64,000 bases of DNA. It comes from Sphingomonas sp. PsM26. Its GTDB lineage: Bacteria; Pseudomonadota; Alphaproteobacteria; Sphingomonadales; Sphingomonadaceae. How positions within the stretch are numbered: the first letter of the stretch is position 1; every line of letters starts with the position of its first letter. A program made the position numbers and the translations under genes. The notes below the pieces were generated by a model that saw nothing but the letters and a program-made list of their open reading frames with translations, was not told the DNA's origin and did not search any database. Shown here one piece after another: positions 43,417-51,929 of this stretch. The stretch spans positions 124,001 through 188,000 of the forward strand of contig JARUXA010000007.1 of the NCBI GenBank assembly GCA_030433805.1, given 5' to 3'.

Positions 43417-45147
43417 TTACGCGCTTACCAGACGACCCAGCACCGCCTCGTCCCCGAGCAAGTGCAGCACGCCCGGCGCAGGCCGCGCCACGCCGTGGAC
43501 CCCGAGCGCATCCAGCGCGGCAGCGTCGACGCGCGCGCCATCGCGGACGGTGACGCGCAGGCGACCGTGATGCTGCGTGCTGTCCGCGATATTGTCCGTA
43601 CCGCCCAACGCCGTTGTCAGCGCAGGGGCCAGGGTCAGCGTCGAGGCGGGGGCTTCCTCCACCGCGGCGGGGACGACAACCGCGGCGACCGGTTCGGCAA
43701 CCCCGGCGTCCATCGCATCGCGAATCTCGACCGCGACGATATCTGCGACCGGGCCAAGCACCACTTGCAGCGCGGTCGCCGACGGGCGGATCATCCCGCG
43801 CGCGCCGAGCGCCTTGAGCGCCGCATCATCGACCAGCGCCTGATCGCGCACGACCAGCCGCAACCGCGTCGTGCACGCGCCGACCGAAGCGAGATTGTCC
43901 GCGCCGCCGAGCGCATCGGTAAACGCCCGGCCGCGCCCGCCTGCCGCAACAGGAGCCGCCGCCACCGGCGTCTCGGTCAGCGGCTCGCGCCCCGGCGTCT
44001 GCAGGTCGAGCCGCGCGATGAAGAAGCGGAACAGCCCGTAATAGAGCGCGAAATACACTGCGCCTACGGGCAACAGCAGCAGCGGCCGGGTCGCCTTGCC
44101 GAAGTTGAGAACGTAATCGAACAGCCCGGCCGAGAAGCCAAAGCCCATCTTGACGCCGAGCACGTCCATTACCGCCATCGACAGTCCGGTCAGCACCGCA
44201 TGGATGCCGAACAGCACGGGCGCGAGGAACATGAAGCTGAACTCGATCGGCTCGGTCACGCCGGTCAGCATCGAGGTGAGCGCGAGGCTGAACAGCATCC
44301 CGCCGACCGCCTTGCGCCGCTCTGGCCTTGCGGCGTGATACATGGCGAGACAGGCGGCGGGCAGGCCGAACATCATCACCGGGAAGAACCCCGCCATGAA
44401 GCTTCCGGCGGTCGGGTCGCCCGCGAAGAAGCGCCGCAGATCGCCCGTCGTGCCGTGATAGTCGCCGACCACGAACCACGCGATGTTGTTGAGCAGATGG
44501 TGCAGCCCGGTGACGAGCAGCAGCCGGTTGAGCAGCCCGAACATGAATACGCCGGTCGCGCCCGCGCCGGTGGCGGCGAGGCTGATCGCGTCGATCCCTG
44601 CGCTGATCCCCTGGAACGCGAAGCCGATGATCGCGGCGAGTACCAGTCCGGCGAGCCCGCTGACGATCGGCACGAAGCGTCGCCCGCCGAAGAAGGCGAG
44701 ATATTCAGGTAGCTTCATCGCGGAGAAGCGGTTGTAGAAGAGACCACCGACGAGCCCCGAGAGGATCCCGATCGGCACGTCGAGCCGCGCCATCACCTTC
44801 GCCTTCCACGCCGCGGTGGCGAGGTCGACCGCGGGGCCGGTGAATCCCGAGAGTTCGGAGGGCGGGACTACGAGCAAAGTCTTGCCCGCCTCGGTCGTCA
44901 CGAGGAAACAGGTGACGCCCGCCAGACACGCCGCGCCATTGCCGTCGCGTGCGAACCCGGTCGCGACGCCGAGCGCGAACAGCAGCCCGAGATGATCGAA
45001 GATCGCCTGGCCCGCCGCGCCCATGAACGGGATGCCGAGCAGGTCGGGTTGGCCGAGCCGCAGCAGCAGTCCGGCGATCGGGAGCACCGCGATCGGCAGC
45101 ATCAATGCGCGGCCAAGCGACTGGAGTCCGGCGAGGAGGGTCTTCAT
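43417..45147 (-). CDS. nagE: PTS GlcNAc permease, EIIC-EIIB with an extra degenerate EIIB
   Basis: 576-residue sugar permease of the glucose/GlcNAc PTS family. EIIC occupies about 1-385 (LMLPIAVLPIAGLLLRLG, LLLVTGLHHLLNNIAWF, GVTEPIEFSFMFLAP). The first EIIB (about 408-470) has the phospho-cysteine C425 in ASVGACTTRLR. A second EIIB-like domain (about 505-576) has H526 where the cysteine should be (ADSTQHHGRLR). GlcNAc is the likely substrate because nagA and the deaminase are in the same operon. The ATG at 45147 overlaps the upstream PTS gene stop (ATGA); the longer upstream frame is a shadow. Confidence 0.88.
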   Translation of the reverse strand: MKTLLAGLQSLGRALMLPIAVLPIAGLLLRLGQPDLLGIPFMGAAGQAIFDHLGLLFALGVATGFARDGNGAACLAGVTCFLVTTEAGKTLLVVPPSELSGFTGPAVDLATAAWKAKVMARLDVPIGILSGLVGGLFYNRFSAMKLPEYLAFFGGRRFVPIVSGLAGLVLAAIIGFAFQGISAGIDAISLAATGAGATGVFMFGLLNRLLLVTGLHHLLNNIAWFVVGDYHGTTGDLRRFFAGDPTAGSFMAGFFPVMMFGLPAACLAMYHAARPERRKAVGGMLFSLALTSMLTGVTEPIEFSFMFLAPVLFGIHAVLTGLSMAVMDVLGVKMGFGFSAGLFDYVLNFGKATRPLLLLPVGAVYFALYYGLFRFFIARLDLQTPGREPLTETPVAAAPVAAGGRGRAFTDALGGADNLASVGACTTRLRLVVRDQALVDDAALKALGARGMIRPSATALQVVLGPVADIVAVEIRDAMDAGVAEPVAAVVVPAAVEEAPASTLTLAPALTTALGGTDNIADSTQHHGRLRVTVRDGARVDAAALDALGVHGVARPAPGVLHLLGDEAVLGRLVSA

Positions 45148-47678
45148 GCCGGGATCTCCCTGGAGGCAAAGCGCCGGGCGAGTGCCCGGACTTCGGTGGC
45201 GGAGGCGCAGGCCAGCGCTTCCCGCGCGTGGTCGCGGCAGGCATCGAGCGAAACCTCGCGCACGCGCGCCTTGATCGTCGGCACGACGCCGGGGGCGGCG
45301 GACAATTCGGTGACGCCGAGCCCGAGCAGGATCGGCACCGCGAGCGGGTCCGAGGCGAGGCTGCCGCAGACGCCGGTCCAACGACCGCGCATCGCACCGC
45401 CGCGGCAGGTCTGCTCGATCAGGCGGAGCACCGCGGGATGCAGCCCGTCGAGCGCGCTTGCCACCGCCGGATTGGCGCGGTCCATCGCGAGCGTATATTG
45501 CGTCAGGTCGTTGGTGCCGATTGACAGGAAATCCGCCTCGCGCGCGAGCGTGTCCGCAGTGACTGCGGCGGCGGGGGTCTCGACCATGATGCCAAGTTCG
45601 ATCGCGGCGGAAATCCCAAGTTCGTCGCGCAGCCGGTCGAGCACGAGGCGGACGCTGCGGACTTCCTCGACGCGCGAGATCATCGGCAGCATGATGCGGC
45701 ACTGGCCGATCGGCTTGACCGCGAGGATCGCGCGCAGCTGATCCTCGAGCAAGCCGGTGTGCGCCAGCCCGACGCGGATGCCGCGCAGCCCCAATGCGGG
45801 GTTTTCCTCGGCCGCCATCGCAAGATATGGTGCGGGTTTGTCTCCGCCGATATCGAGCAGCCGCACGATCAGCGGTCGGCCTTCGAGCGCATCGGCGATC
45901 GCCTGATACTCGTGATGCTGTTCGGCGACGGTCGGCGCAGTGTCGCGTTCGAGGAACAGGAATTCGGTGCGGAGCAGACCGCAACCCTCGGCGCCGTTGG
46001 CGACCGCGGGGCCGGCTTCGGCGGCGGCACCGAGATTGGCGAACACTTCGATCCGGGTGCCGTCCGCAGTGTGGCAGGCGATCGCGGCCTGCGACAAAGC
46101 ATCGGCGCGTTTGCGTGCGGTGACAGCTTGTTCCACCTCCGCCTGCGCGAGCTGTTGCGTGTCGGGCGTAGGGAGGATCATCCCGTTGCTGGCGTCGAGC
46201 ACGACGCGCGCGCCGTCGGGGATCGCCAGTGCGCCATCGCCGACCGCGACCAGCGTGGGCAAGGCCATCGACGCCGCGAGGATCGCGACATGCGACGTGG
46301 GACCACCGCGTGCGATGCACAGCCCTGCAAGACCGTCGGCGATTGCGATCAGGTCGGACGGCAGCAGGTCGTCGGCGACCAGGATCGTCCCCGCGGGATA
46401 GGCATGCCGCTCGTTCGTTACTCCAATCAGCTTGGCCAGCAGGCGTCGTTCGAGATCGAGCAGATCCCCCGCGCGTTCGGCGAGGCGGGCGTTGCCGCCC
46501 GAGCGCAGCGCATCGGCTTGCGCGCGGATCGCGCTGCGCCACGCATAGGCCGCGCTTTCGCCGCGCGCGATCCCGGCCTCGGTCGCGGCGTGGAGGTCGG
46601 GGTCGTCGAGCAGCCCCTCGTGCGCGACGAGGATCTCGCGGGCAGCGCCCTTCTGGGTTGCGGATTGTTCGATGAGGTCGGCGCGGAGCGCGGCGCGTGC
46701 ATCGGCGAACGCGGCCTGTTCGATCGCGATGCCACGGCCTTCGCGCGGGACGTCGATGTCGCTGTTGCGGTGATGCTGCACGGGTCCGACCGCAAGCCCG
46801 GGGGCCGCGGGGACACCGCGTAATGCGCCCGGCGGCAGGGGGGCGCTATCCGCCACGGCGGCGACGCGGGTGACGGGGGCGGGCGCTTCGGCGAGCCCGG
46901 TCGACAACAGCGTGACCAGCGCATCGACCGCGGCATCGGCATCGCCGCCGCGCGCGACAACCGCAATCTCATCGCCGAGCGCGATGCCCAGACCGAGCAT
47001 GCCGGTAAGGCTGCGCGCGGAGGCGCTGCGTCCGTCCTTCTCGATCGAGAGGGCGGCGCGGGTTTCGCGGGCAAGTGCTGCAATCCGGGCGGCGGGACGA
47101 GCATGAATGCCGTGGGGCAGATCGATGCGAAGCGTACGTCGGACGATGGTGGAGTCGTCGTCCTGCCGCCCGAATTCGAGTTCCGGCTCTTGCGGCTGCT
47201 GCTTCTGCTGGGGCGGGGCCGTGCGGTGCAGGGTCATCAACGGGGCGCCGACGGTTATCGCGCCGGGGGGCGCGAACGCGGTGAGCGTGAAGCCCGTGGC
47301 ATCGGTCAGCAGGATCGGCGTGACGACGGCGCGCGCCTCGCGCACGAGCAGATCGAGGTCGAAGCGGATCAGCGGATCGCCCGCGGCGACCTGGTCACCC
47401 ACCGCGACCAGCGTGGTGAAACCCTTGCCGTCGAGCGCGACCGTATCGATCCCGAGATGGATCAGGATCTTCGCGCCGCTCTCCGTCTCGATCGTGACCG
47501 CGTGGCGTGTCGCCTGCAGGCCGACGATCCGCCCGGCGCAGGGGGCATGGAGCGTATCGCCGGTCGGGTCGATCGCGATCCCGTCGCCCATCATCCGACC
47601 TGCGAACACCGGATCGGGCACCGCCTCGAGCGGCGTAACCCAACCTTCTAGGGGTGCGGCCAGGATGATCGGCGCCAT
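45144..47678 (-). CDS. PTS multiphosphoryl transfer protein EIIA-HPr-EI
   Basis: 844-residue fusion supplying the whole phosphoryl relay for the GlcNAc permease. EIIA-Glc-type domain 1-150 has phospho-His H74 in ILIHLGIDTV. HPr domain about 180-265 has H192 in GIHARPAA. Enzyme I from about 285 to the end has H463 in GGPTSHVAIL and the PEP-binding LLRTEFLFLERDTAP, LSIGTNDLTQYTLAMDR and GVCGSLASDP blocks. Ribosome site AAGGAG lies seven bases before ATG 47678. Alphaproteobacteria usually carry only a regulatory PTS, so a dedicated sugar PTS stands out. It is 40 bases after nagA. Confidence 0.93.
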   Translation of the reverse strand: MAPIILAAPLEGWVTPLEAVPDPVFAGRMMGDGIAIDPTGDTLHAPCAGRIVGLQATRHAVTIETESGAKILIHLGIDTVALDGKGFTTLVAVGDQVAAGDPLIRFDLDLLVREARAVVTPILLTDATGFTLTAFAPPGAITVGAPLMTLHRTAPPQQKQQPQEPELEFGRQDDDSTIVRRTLRIDLPHGIHARPAARIAALARETRAALSIEKDGRSASARSLTGMLGLGIALGDEIAVVARGGDADAAVDALVTLLSTGLAEAPAPVTRVAAVADSAPLPPGALRGVPAAPGLAVGPVQHHRNSDIDVPREGRGIAIEQAAFADARAALRADLIEQSATQKGAAREILVAHEGLLDDPDLHAATEAGIARGESAAYAWRSAIRAQADALRSGGNARLAERAGDLLDLERRLLAKLIGVTNERHAYPAGTILVADDLLPSDLIAIADGLAGLCIARGGPTSHVAILAASMALPTLVAVGDGALAIPDGARVVLDASNGMILPTPDTQQLAQAEVEQAVTARKRADALSQAAIACHTADGTRIEVFANLGAAAEAGPAVANGAEGCGLLRTEFLFLERDTAPTVAEQHHEYQAIADALEGRPLIVRLLDIGGDKPAPYLAMAAEENPALGLRGIRVGLAHTGLLEDQLRAILAVKPIGQCRIMLPMISRVEEVRSVRLVLDRLRDELGISAAIELGIMVETPAAAVTADTLAREADFLSIGTNDLTQYTLAMDRANPAVASALDGLHPAVLRLIEQTCRGGAMRGRWTGVCGSLASDPLAVPILLGLGVTELSAAPGVVPTIKARVREVSLDACRDHAREALACASATEVRALARRFASREIPA

Positions 47679-47718
47679 GATGTCTCCTTAATAGGGGTGG
47701 GTAGGGGCGGTCGTGCGT

Positions 47719-48876
47719 TCAGGCCGGACTGGCGTCGTGCCGCGTGCCTTCGCTTCGGGTGCCACCGATCGTCGTGGATACCGGGTGGAAGTCCGCGTCC
47801 AGCACGACCCAATCCGCGCGTTGCCCGACGGCGAGACTGCCGTGCGTTTGCGACAGGCCAAGGAAGGCAGCCGGATTGGTCGCCGCCATTGCCGCCGCTT
47901 GCTCCGGCGCAACGCCGAGCTGTGCGACCGTGTTGCGGACCGCACGCGCCATGTCGAGATCGGAGCCTGCCAGCGTCCCGTCGGTGCCGACGCATCGACC
48001 GCCCTCGACGAGGATCTGACGGCCCTGGAGCACGAAATCCTTCACCGCCGCGTTCACGCATGGCATCGCATCCGACACCAGCATCATCCGGTCGAGCGGA
48101 CGTGCGCGCAGTGCGACCCGCAGCACCGCATCGTCGACATGGAACCCGTCGACGATCAGCCCGCAATAGACGTGCTGGTCGTCGAGCGCCGCGCCGACCA
48201 CGCCGGGCGCGCGGTGCACCAGCGGCGACATCGCGTTGAACAGATGCGTGACGCCGGTGATCCCGGCGGCGAAGCCGTCGCGCGCCTGCGCATAGGTCGC
48301 GTCGCTATGCCCGAGGCTGACCAGCACGCCCGCGCGTGCGAGCGCCGCGATCCGGTCGAGCGCGGCGACTTCGGGGGCGAGCGTCACCATCACGCAGCCG
48401 CGGCGCGGCTTGAGCAGCACCTCCATCAGCCCGTCGTCGAGCGTTCCGAAATGCCTGGGGTCGTGGATGCCCTTGCGCGCGACGTTGATGACCGGCCCTT
48501 CGATATGCGCGCCGACCACGCCGGGCACGCCCGCCGCGATCGCGGCATCGGTGGCATCGAGCGCGCGGGCGATCGCATCGGTCGAATCGCTGATCAGCGT
48601 GGGGAGATAGCTGGTCGTGCCATAGGGACGATGCGCGTCGCCGATCGCGGCGATGCCCTCGACGCTCAGTTCATCGTTGAACAACACGCCGCCGCCGCCG
48701 TTGACCTGCGTGTCGACGAACCCCGGCATCAGCCAGCCGCCGTCGAGATCGACCGGATTCGCGGCGGCGCGACCGTCGAGCGAAACGATGCCGCCGTTCT
48801 CGACGTCGATCGTCACCGCCGGCTGCACGCCGTGCGCGGTGACGATATGGCCGTTCACGAAGCTGAGCGAAGTCAT
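47719..48876 (-). CDS. nagA: N-acetylglucosamine-6-phosphate deacetylase NagA
   Basis: 385-residue amidohydrolase that converts GlcNAc-6-P to GlcN-6-P and acetate. Metal and catalytic residues are visible: E126 in HIEGP, H190 in GHSDA, H211 in HLFNAM and the catalytic D269 in MLVSDA. The ATG at 48876 overlaps the upstream deaminase stop (ATGA). The product goes to the SIS-type deaminase encoded immediately upstream. Confidence 0.93.
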   Translation of the reverse strand: MTSLSFVNGHIVTAHGVQPAVTIDVENGGIVSLDGRAAANPVDLDGGWLMPGFVDTQVNGGGGVLFNDELSVEGIAAIGDAHRPYGTTSYLPTLISDSTDAIARALDATDAAIAAGVPGVVGAHIEGPVINVARKGIHDPRHFGTLDDGLMEVLLKPRRGCVMVTLAPEVAALDRIAALARAGVLVSLGHSDATYAQARDGFAAGITGVTHLFNAMSPLVHRAPGVVGAALDDQHVYCGLIVDGFHVDDAVLRVALRARPLDRMMLVSDAMPCVNAAVKDFVLQGRQILVEGGRCVGTDGTLAGSDLDMARAVRNTVAQLGVAPEQAAAMAATNPAAFLGLSQTHGSLAVGQRADWVVLDADFHPVSTTIGGTRSEGTRHDASPA

Positions 48877-49925
48877 AATGTGCGGGTTACCTTGCTGAGG
48901 TGGCTCGGTGCGTCGGGATCGTAGCCACGCGCCCGCGATAGGGCATCCGCCATGCGGTAGAAACTCTGGATCATCAGGATCGGCTCGATCGCGGGATCCG
49001 CCTTCGCCGCGGGGACCGCAGCGGCGGAAGCGGTCGCGCCGTCAGCCGCTGCATCGGCGAGGCAGACGTGGGCACCGCGCCCGGCGAATTCCGCGGCGAC
49101 CGCACGCACGTCATCGCCGACAGTGTCGGAGGTTGCGAAGGCGATGATCGGGAAGCCTTCACCGACGATCGCCATCGGGCCGTGCCGGACTTCCGCCGAA
49201 CTGAACGCCTCGGCATGGAGCCCACAGGTTTCCTTGAGCTTGAGCGCGGCCTCCTGCGCCACGGCGAGACCGAGCCCGCGACCGATGACGAACAGGTTGT
49301 TTGCGTTCTGCAACGCGGTACCGACCGGCTGCCAGTCGAACGCCCAGGAACGGCGGAGCAATGCGGGCAGGGCCGCGACCGCGGTGCCGAGCGATTCGTC
49401 CTGCGACCATTCCGCCACCAGCGCGGCGATGGCGGCGAGCGACGTGATGTAGGACTTGGTTGCGGCGACCGAGCGTTCGACGCCGGCCGAAAGCGCGATC
49501 AGCGTGTCCGCCATCTCGGCGAGCGGGGATGTGGTGTCGTTGACGATCGCGACGACATGCGCGCCTGCCGTCTTCTGCGCGGTCACCGTGGCAAGCAGGT
49601 CGGGGCTGCGGCCGCTTTGCGAGATCGCGATGCACAGCGCGTTGCCGGGCGCGACGGGCGCGGCATAGACCGAGGCAACCGACGGCGCGGCGGACGCGAC
49701 CAGGATGCCGATCCGCGTTTCGATCAGATATTTGGCATAGGTCGCCGCATGATCGGACGAGCCGCGGGCGCAGGTGACGACGACCGAGGGTGGCGCCGCC
49801 CGCAGCGTCTCGCCAAGCTGCACGAACGCCGCAGCATTCGCCGCGAGCATGCGCTCGACCGCGGCATTCGCCTCTGCCGCCTCCTGAAACATCAGCGTTG
49901 TTTTATCTGGATTGGTGTCGTGCAT
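48873..49925 (-). CDS. SIS-domain glucosamine-6-phosphate deaminase (NagB-II type)
   Basis: 350-residue protein with two SIS domains, like the isomerase half of GlmS but without the glutaminase part. Motifs are ARGSSDHAATYAKYLIE, ISQSGRSPDLLA, SVAATKSYITSL, ELKETCG-type LKLKETCGLHAEAFSSAEVRHGP and a terminal LSKVTRTL. In alphaproteobacterial nag operons such NagB-II proteins deaminate GlcN-6-P to Fru-6-P, and no classical nagB is seen here. Start: ATG 49925 with a weak GGACGG upstream; ATG 49937 adds four residues. It lies about 38-50 bases downstream of cutC. Confidence 0.85.
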   Translation of the reverse strand: MHDTNPDKTTLMFQEAAEANAAVERMLAANAAAFVQLGETLRAAPPSVVVTCARGSSDHAATYAKYLIETRIGILVASAAPSVASVYAAPVAPGNALCIAISQSGRSPDLLATVTAQKTAGAHVVAIVNDTTSPLAEMADTLIALSAGVERSVAATKSYITSLAAIAALVAEWSQDESLGTAVAALPALLRRSWAFDWQPVGTALQNANNLFVIGRGLGLAVAQEAALKLKETCGLHAEAFSSAEVRHGPMAIVGEGFPIIAFATSDTVGDDVRAVAAEFAGRGAHVCLADAAADGATASAAAVPAAKADPAIEPILMIQSFYRMADALSRARGYDPDAPSHLSKVTRTL

Positions 49926-49975
49926 TGGCCCGTCCATTCAATATCCGACCGTTCTAGGTCACATATTGGTACTAC

Positions 49976-50707
49976 TCAAGCGGTCAAATGGGTGATGCGC
50001 GCCAGGTCGTTCACGCGGATCGGATCGGTCATCCCGGCGTCTGGCCCGACGAACCCGAAGCGCCGCTCGGGCGACGCTTCGTCCACGGGGCGAACGCTTC
50101 GGCACGAGGCATGAAGCTCGCGGACCCCGGTGGCGAGGATATCGGGGGCCGTCGCCGCATTGACCCCGCTCCCGGCCAGGATAATGATCCGGCCGTCGGC
50201 ACGGGCATGGAGCATCGCGAGCGTCGCCGCGCCATCGATCGCGCGCGGCATGCAGCCCGATGTCAGGATCCGGTCGAACCCGAGCGCGATGCTCGCCTCG
50301 AGCGCGTCGATCGGATTGGGGACCAGATCGAAGGCGCGATGCAGGGTGAGCGACAAGGGTTTCCCACGCGCATCGCCGAGGGTGCGTGCAAGCGCGATCC
50401 AGCGCGCGAGCAGTGCCATGTCGAGCGTGCGGCGCTCGGTGCTTGCGCCGATCACCACGCCGGCGAGCCCCGCTTCGGCTGCGGTTCGGATATCGTCCGC
50501 GATCAGCGCCTGTTCGGCCGCATTATAGACGAACCCTCCCGCACTCGGCCGGGCGAGCAGGTGTACCGGAAGCGGTGCGGCGGCGGCGGCACGTACCAGC
50601 GACGCGGGCGGGGTCAGCCCGCCGACCGACAGCGCCGCGCACAGTTCGATCCGGTCCGCACCGCCCTCGACCGCAGCGTGCAACCCGGCGACGGATTCGA
50701 CGCACAC
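49976..50707 (-). CDS. cutC: CutC family TIM-barrel protein
   Basis: CutC-family protein of about 243 residues from the first canonical start (GTG 50707). Typical blocks are CVESVAGLHAAVEGGADRIELC, GGLTPP, LTLHRAFDLVPNPIDALE, DRILTSGC and IILAGSGVNAATAPDIL. The GTG cuts into the first beta-strand. The in-frame sequence upstream (SAPADFTRRAGAALEV) restores the usual LEVC start and reaches a CTG at 50755 that overlaps the aspG TGA (CTGA). The copper link of E. coli cutC has been attributed to a small RNA in its 3' part, so the enzyme role is open. Here it lies between a glycosylasparaginase and an amino-sugar deaminase, which points to glycan metabolism. Confidence 0.85.
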   Translation of the reverse strand: MCVESVAGLHAAVEGGADRIELCAALSVGGLTPPASLVRAAAAAPLPVHLLARPSAGGFVYNAAEQALIADDIRTAAEAGLAGVVIGASTERRTLDMALLARWIALARTLGDARGKPLSLTLHRAFDLVPNPIDALEASIALGFDRILTSGCMPRAIDGAATLAMLHARADGRIIILAGSGVNAATAPDILATGVRELHASCRSVRPVDEASPERRFGFVGPDAGMTDPIRVNDLARITHLTA

Positions 50708-50751
50708 CTCGAGCGCGGCACCGGCGCGCCGCGTAAAGTCGGCGGGGGCGC

Positions 50752-51759
50752 TCAGGCCTTGAATAGTGATGCTCCCTTGTGGACCACGGTGCGCCCCGCC
50801 GTGTCGGTCACTGCATAGGTGAAGCCCGGTAACAGGCAGAACGCGCCGATGTTGCCGCGCGCATCGAGCGCGAGGAAGCCGACCTGGACGCCGCGGATCT
50901 TGTCCCCGCGCAAATGCGCGATGTGCCGCACCGCTTCTTCGCAGGCGGCTTGCGGCGACTTGCCAGCGTGCATCGACGCGACGACGCGCGCTGTCCCTGC
51001 GATCCGCGTCACTTCCTCGCCGAGGCCGGTGGAGGTGGCGCCACCGACGCCTGCCTCGACATACAGGCCGCTGCCGACCTGCGGGGAGTCGCCGACGCGA
51101 CCGCGCATCTTGAACGCCATGCCCGACGTCGTGCAGGCCCCCGCGAGCCGTCCGCTGCGATCGCGTGCGAGCAAACCGATCGTATCATGGTCGAGCGCAC
51201 CGCCCGGCGTCCGCGTGATGCGGTTCTCGCTATTGGCTTGCGGGCTATAGTTCGCGGTCTTGAGCCAGTCGCGCCACGCCTTTTCGGCTTCCGGGGTCAG
51301 CAGCGATTGTTGCGGGAACCCCTCGGCCTGGGCGAACCGCGTCGCGCCTTCGCCGACCAGCAGCGTGTGCGGGGTCTTTTCCATCACGCGCCGCGCGACT
51401 GAAATCGCGTGCATCGTGTTTTCGAGTGCTGCGACCGCACCGACGTTGCCGGCGTCGTCCATGATCACCGCATCGAGCGTCACGTGACCATCGCGATCGG
51501 GATAACCACTATAGCCGACCGAATGGTTGTTGGGGTCCGCCTCGGGGACCATCGCACCCGCCTCGACCGCATCGAGCAACGATCCGCCCTTGGCGAGTCT
51601 GGCGAAGGCGGCGTCGTTGGCCGCTGCGCCGAAATCCCAGGTCGACAGGATCAGCGCGTCCCCGGACGTCGCGGGCGTTGCGGCTGCAAGTCCCTTGGTC
51701 GCGACCAGCGCGCCGATCGCGCCGGTCGTCGCGGTGAGCAAGGTACGTCGACTTGTCAT
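50752..51759 (-). CDS. Glycosylasparaginase, Tat-exported Ntn hydrolase
   Basis: 335-residue N4-(beta-N-acetylglucosaminyl)-L-asparaginase, which splits GlcNAc-Asn to aspartate and GlcNAc. The Ntn-hydrolase autoprocessing site is LDHDTIGLLARD, where T193 becomes the new N-terminal nucleophile. Other family blocks are GNVGAVAALENTMHAISVAR, HTLLVGEGATRFA and RGRVGDSPQVGSGLYVE, with substrate-binding arginine and aspartate. This set fits aspartylglucosaminidase better than plant-type isoaspartyl peptidase. MTSRRTLLTATTGAIGALV is a Tat-type signal. ATG 51759 has GGGGGA six bases upstream; ATG 51801 is a weaker choice. Apparent first gene of the cutC-nagB-nagA-PTS operon. Confidence 0.88.
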   Translation of the reverse strand: MTSRRTLLTATTGAIGALVATKGLAAATPATSGDALILSTWDFGAAANDAAFARLAKGGSLLDAVEAGAMVPEADPNNHSVGYSGYPDRDGHVTLDAVIMDDAGNVGAVAALENTMHAISVARRVMEKTPHTLLVGEGATRFAQAEGFPQQSLLTPEAEKAWRDWLKTANYSPQANSENRITRTPGGALDHDTIGLLARDRSGRLAGACTTSGMAFKMRGRVGDSPQVGSGLYVEAGVGGATSTGLGEEVTRIAGTARVVASMHAGKSPQAACEEAVRHIAHLRGDKIRGVQVGFLALDARGNIGAFCLLPGFTYAVTDTAGRTVVHKGASLFKA

Positions 51760-51929
51760 GGATTCCCCCGGTACCATTCGAATGGTGTAATCATGCCACA
51801 CTGTAACGAAATGTCAAAAAAAGGATGGTAGCGGTATCGTAAAGGTATTGACCAAATTCACGATTGGACGGAACCTTTAGTGGGGATCCGGTCTCGCAGG
51901 GGCGAGGCGGTCTGATTTGGGGGAAATCT
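51760..51929. promoter_or_regulatory. Divergent control region, glycosylasparaginase operon / TBDR
   Basis: 170 bases, markedly AT-richer than the genes around it. It holds a perfect 14-bp palindrome ACCATTCGAATGGT at 51773-51786, just upstream of the aspG ribosome site. It also holds AGGTATTGACCA at 51843-51854, an inverted repeat GGT-ATTG-ACC of the spacing used by NagR/HutC repressors. Both are candidate operators, by eye only. GGGGGA at about 51919 is the TBDR ribosome site. Confidence 0.45.

Noticed and set aside
42112..44712. 866-codon plus-strand open frame across the GH2 end, transporter and PTS permease
   Set aside because: It crosses three recognised genes on both strands, and its composition is low-complexity Arg/Gln/His/Glu.
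49976..50707. Copper homeostasis role for cutC
   Set aside because: No copper genes are nearby, and the classical phenotype in E. coli has been attributed to an overlapping small RNA. The neighbours are all amino-sugar genes.
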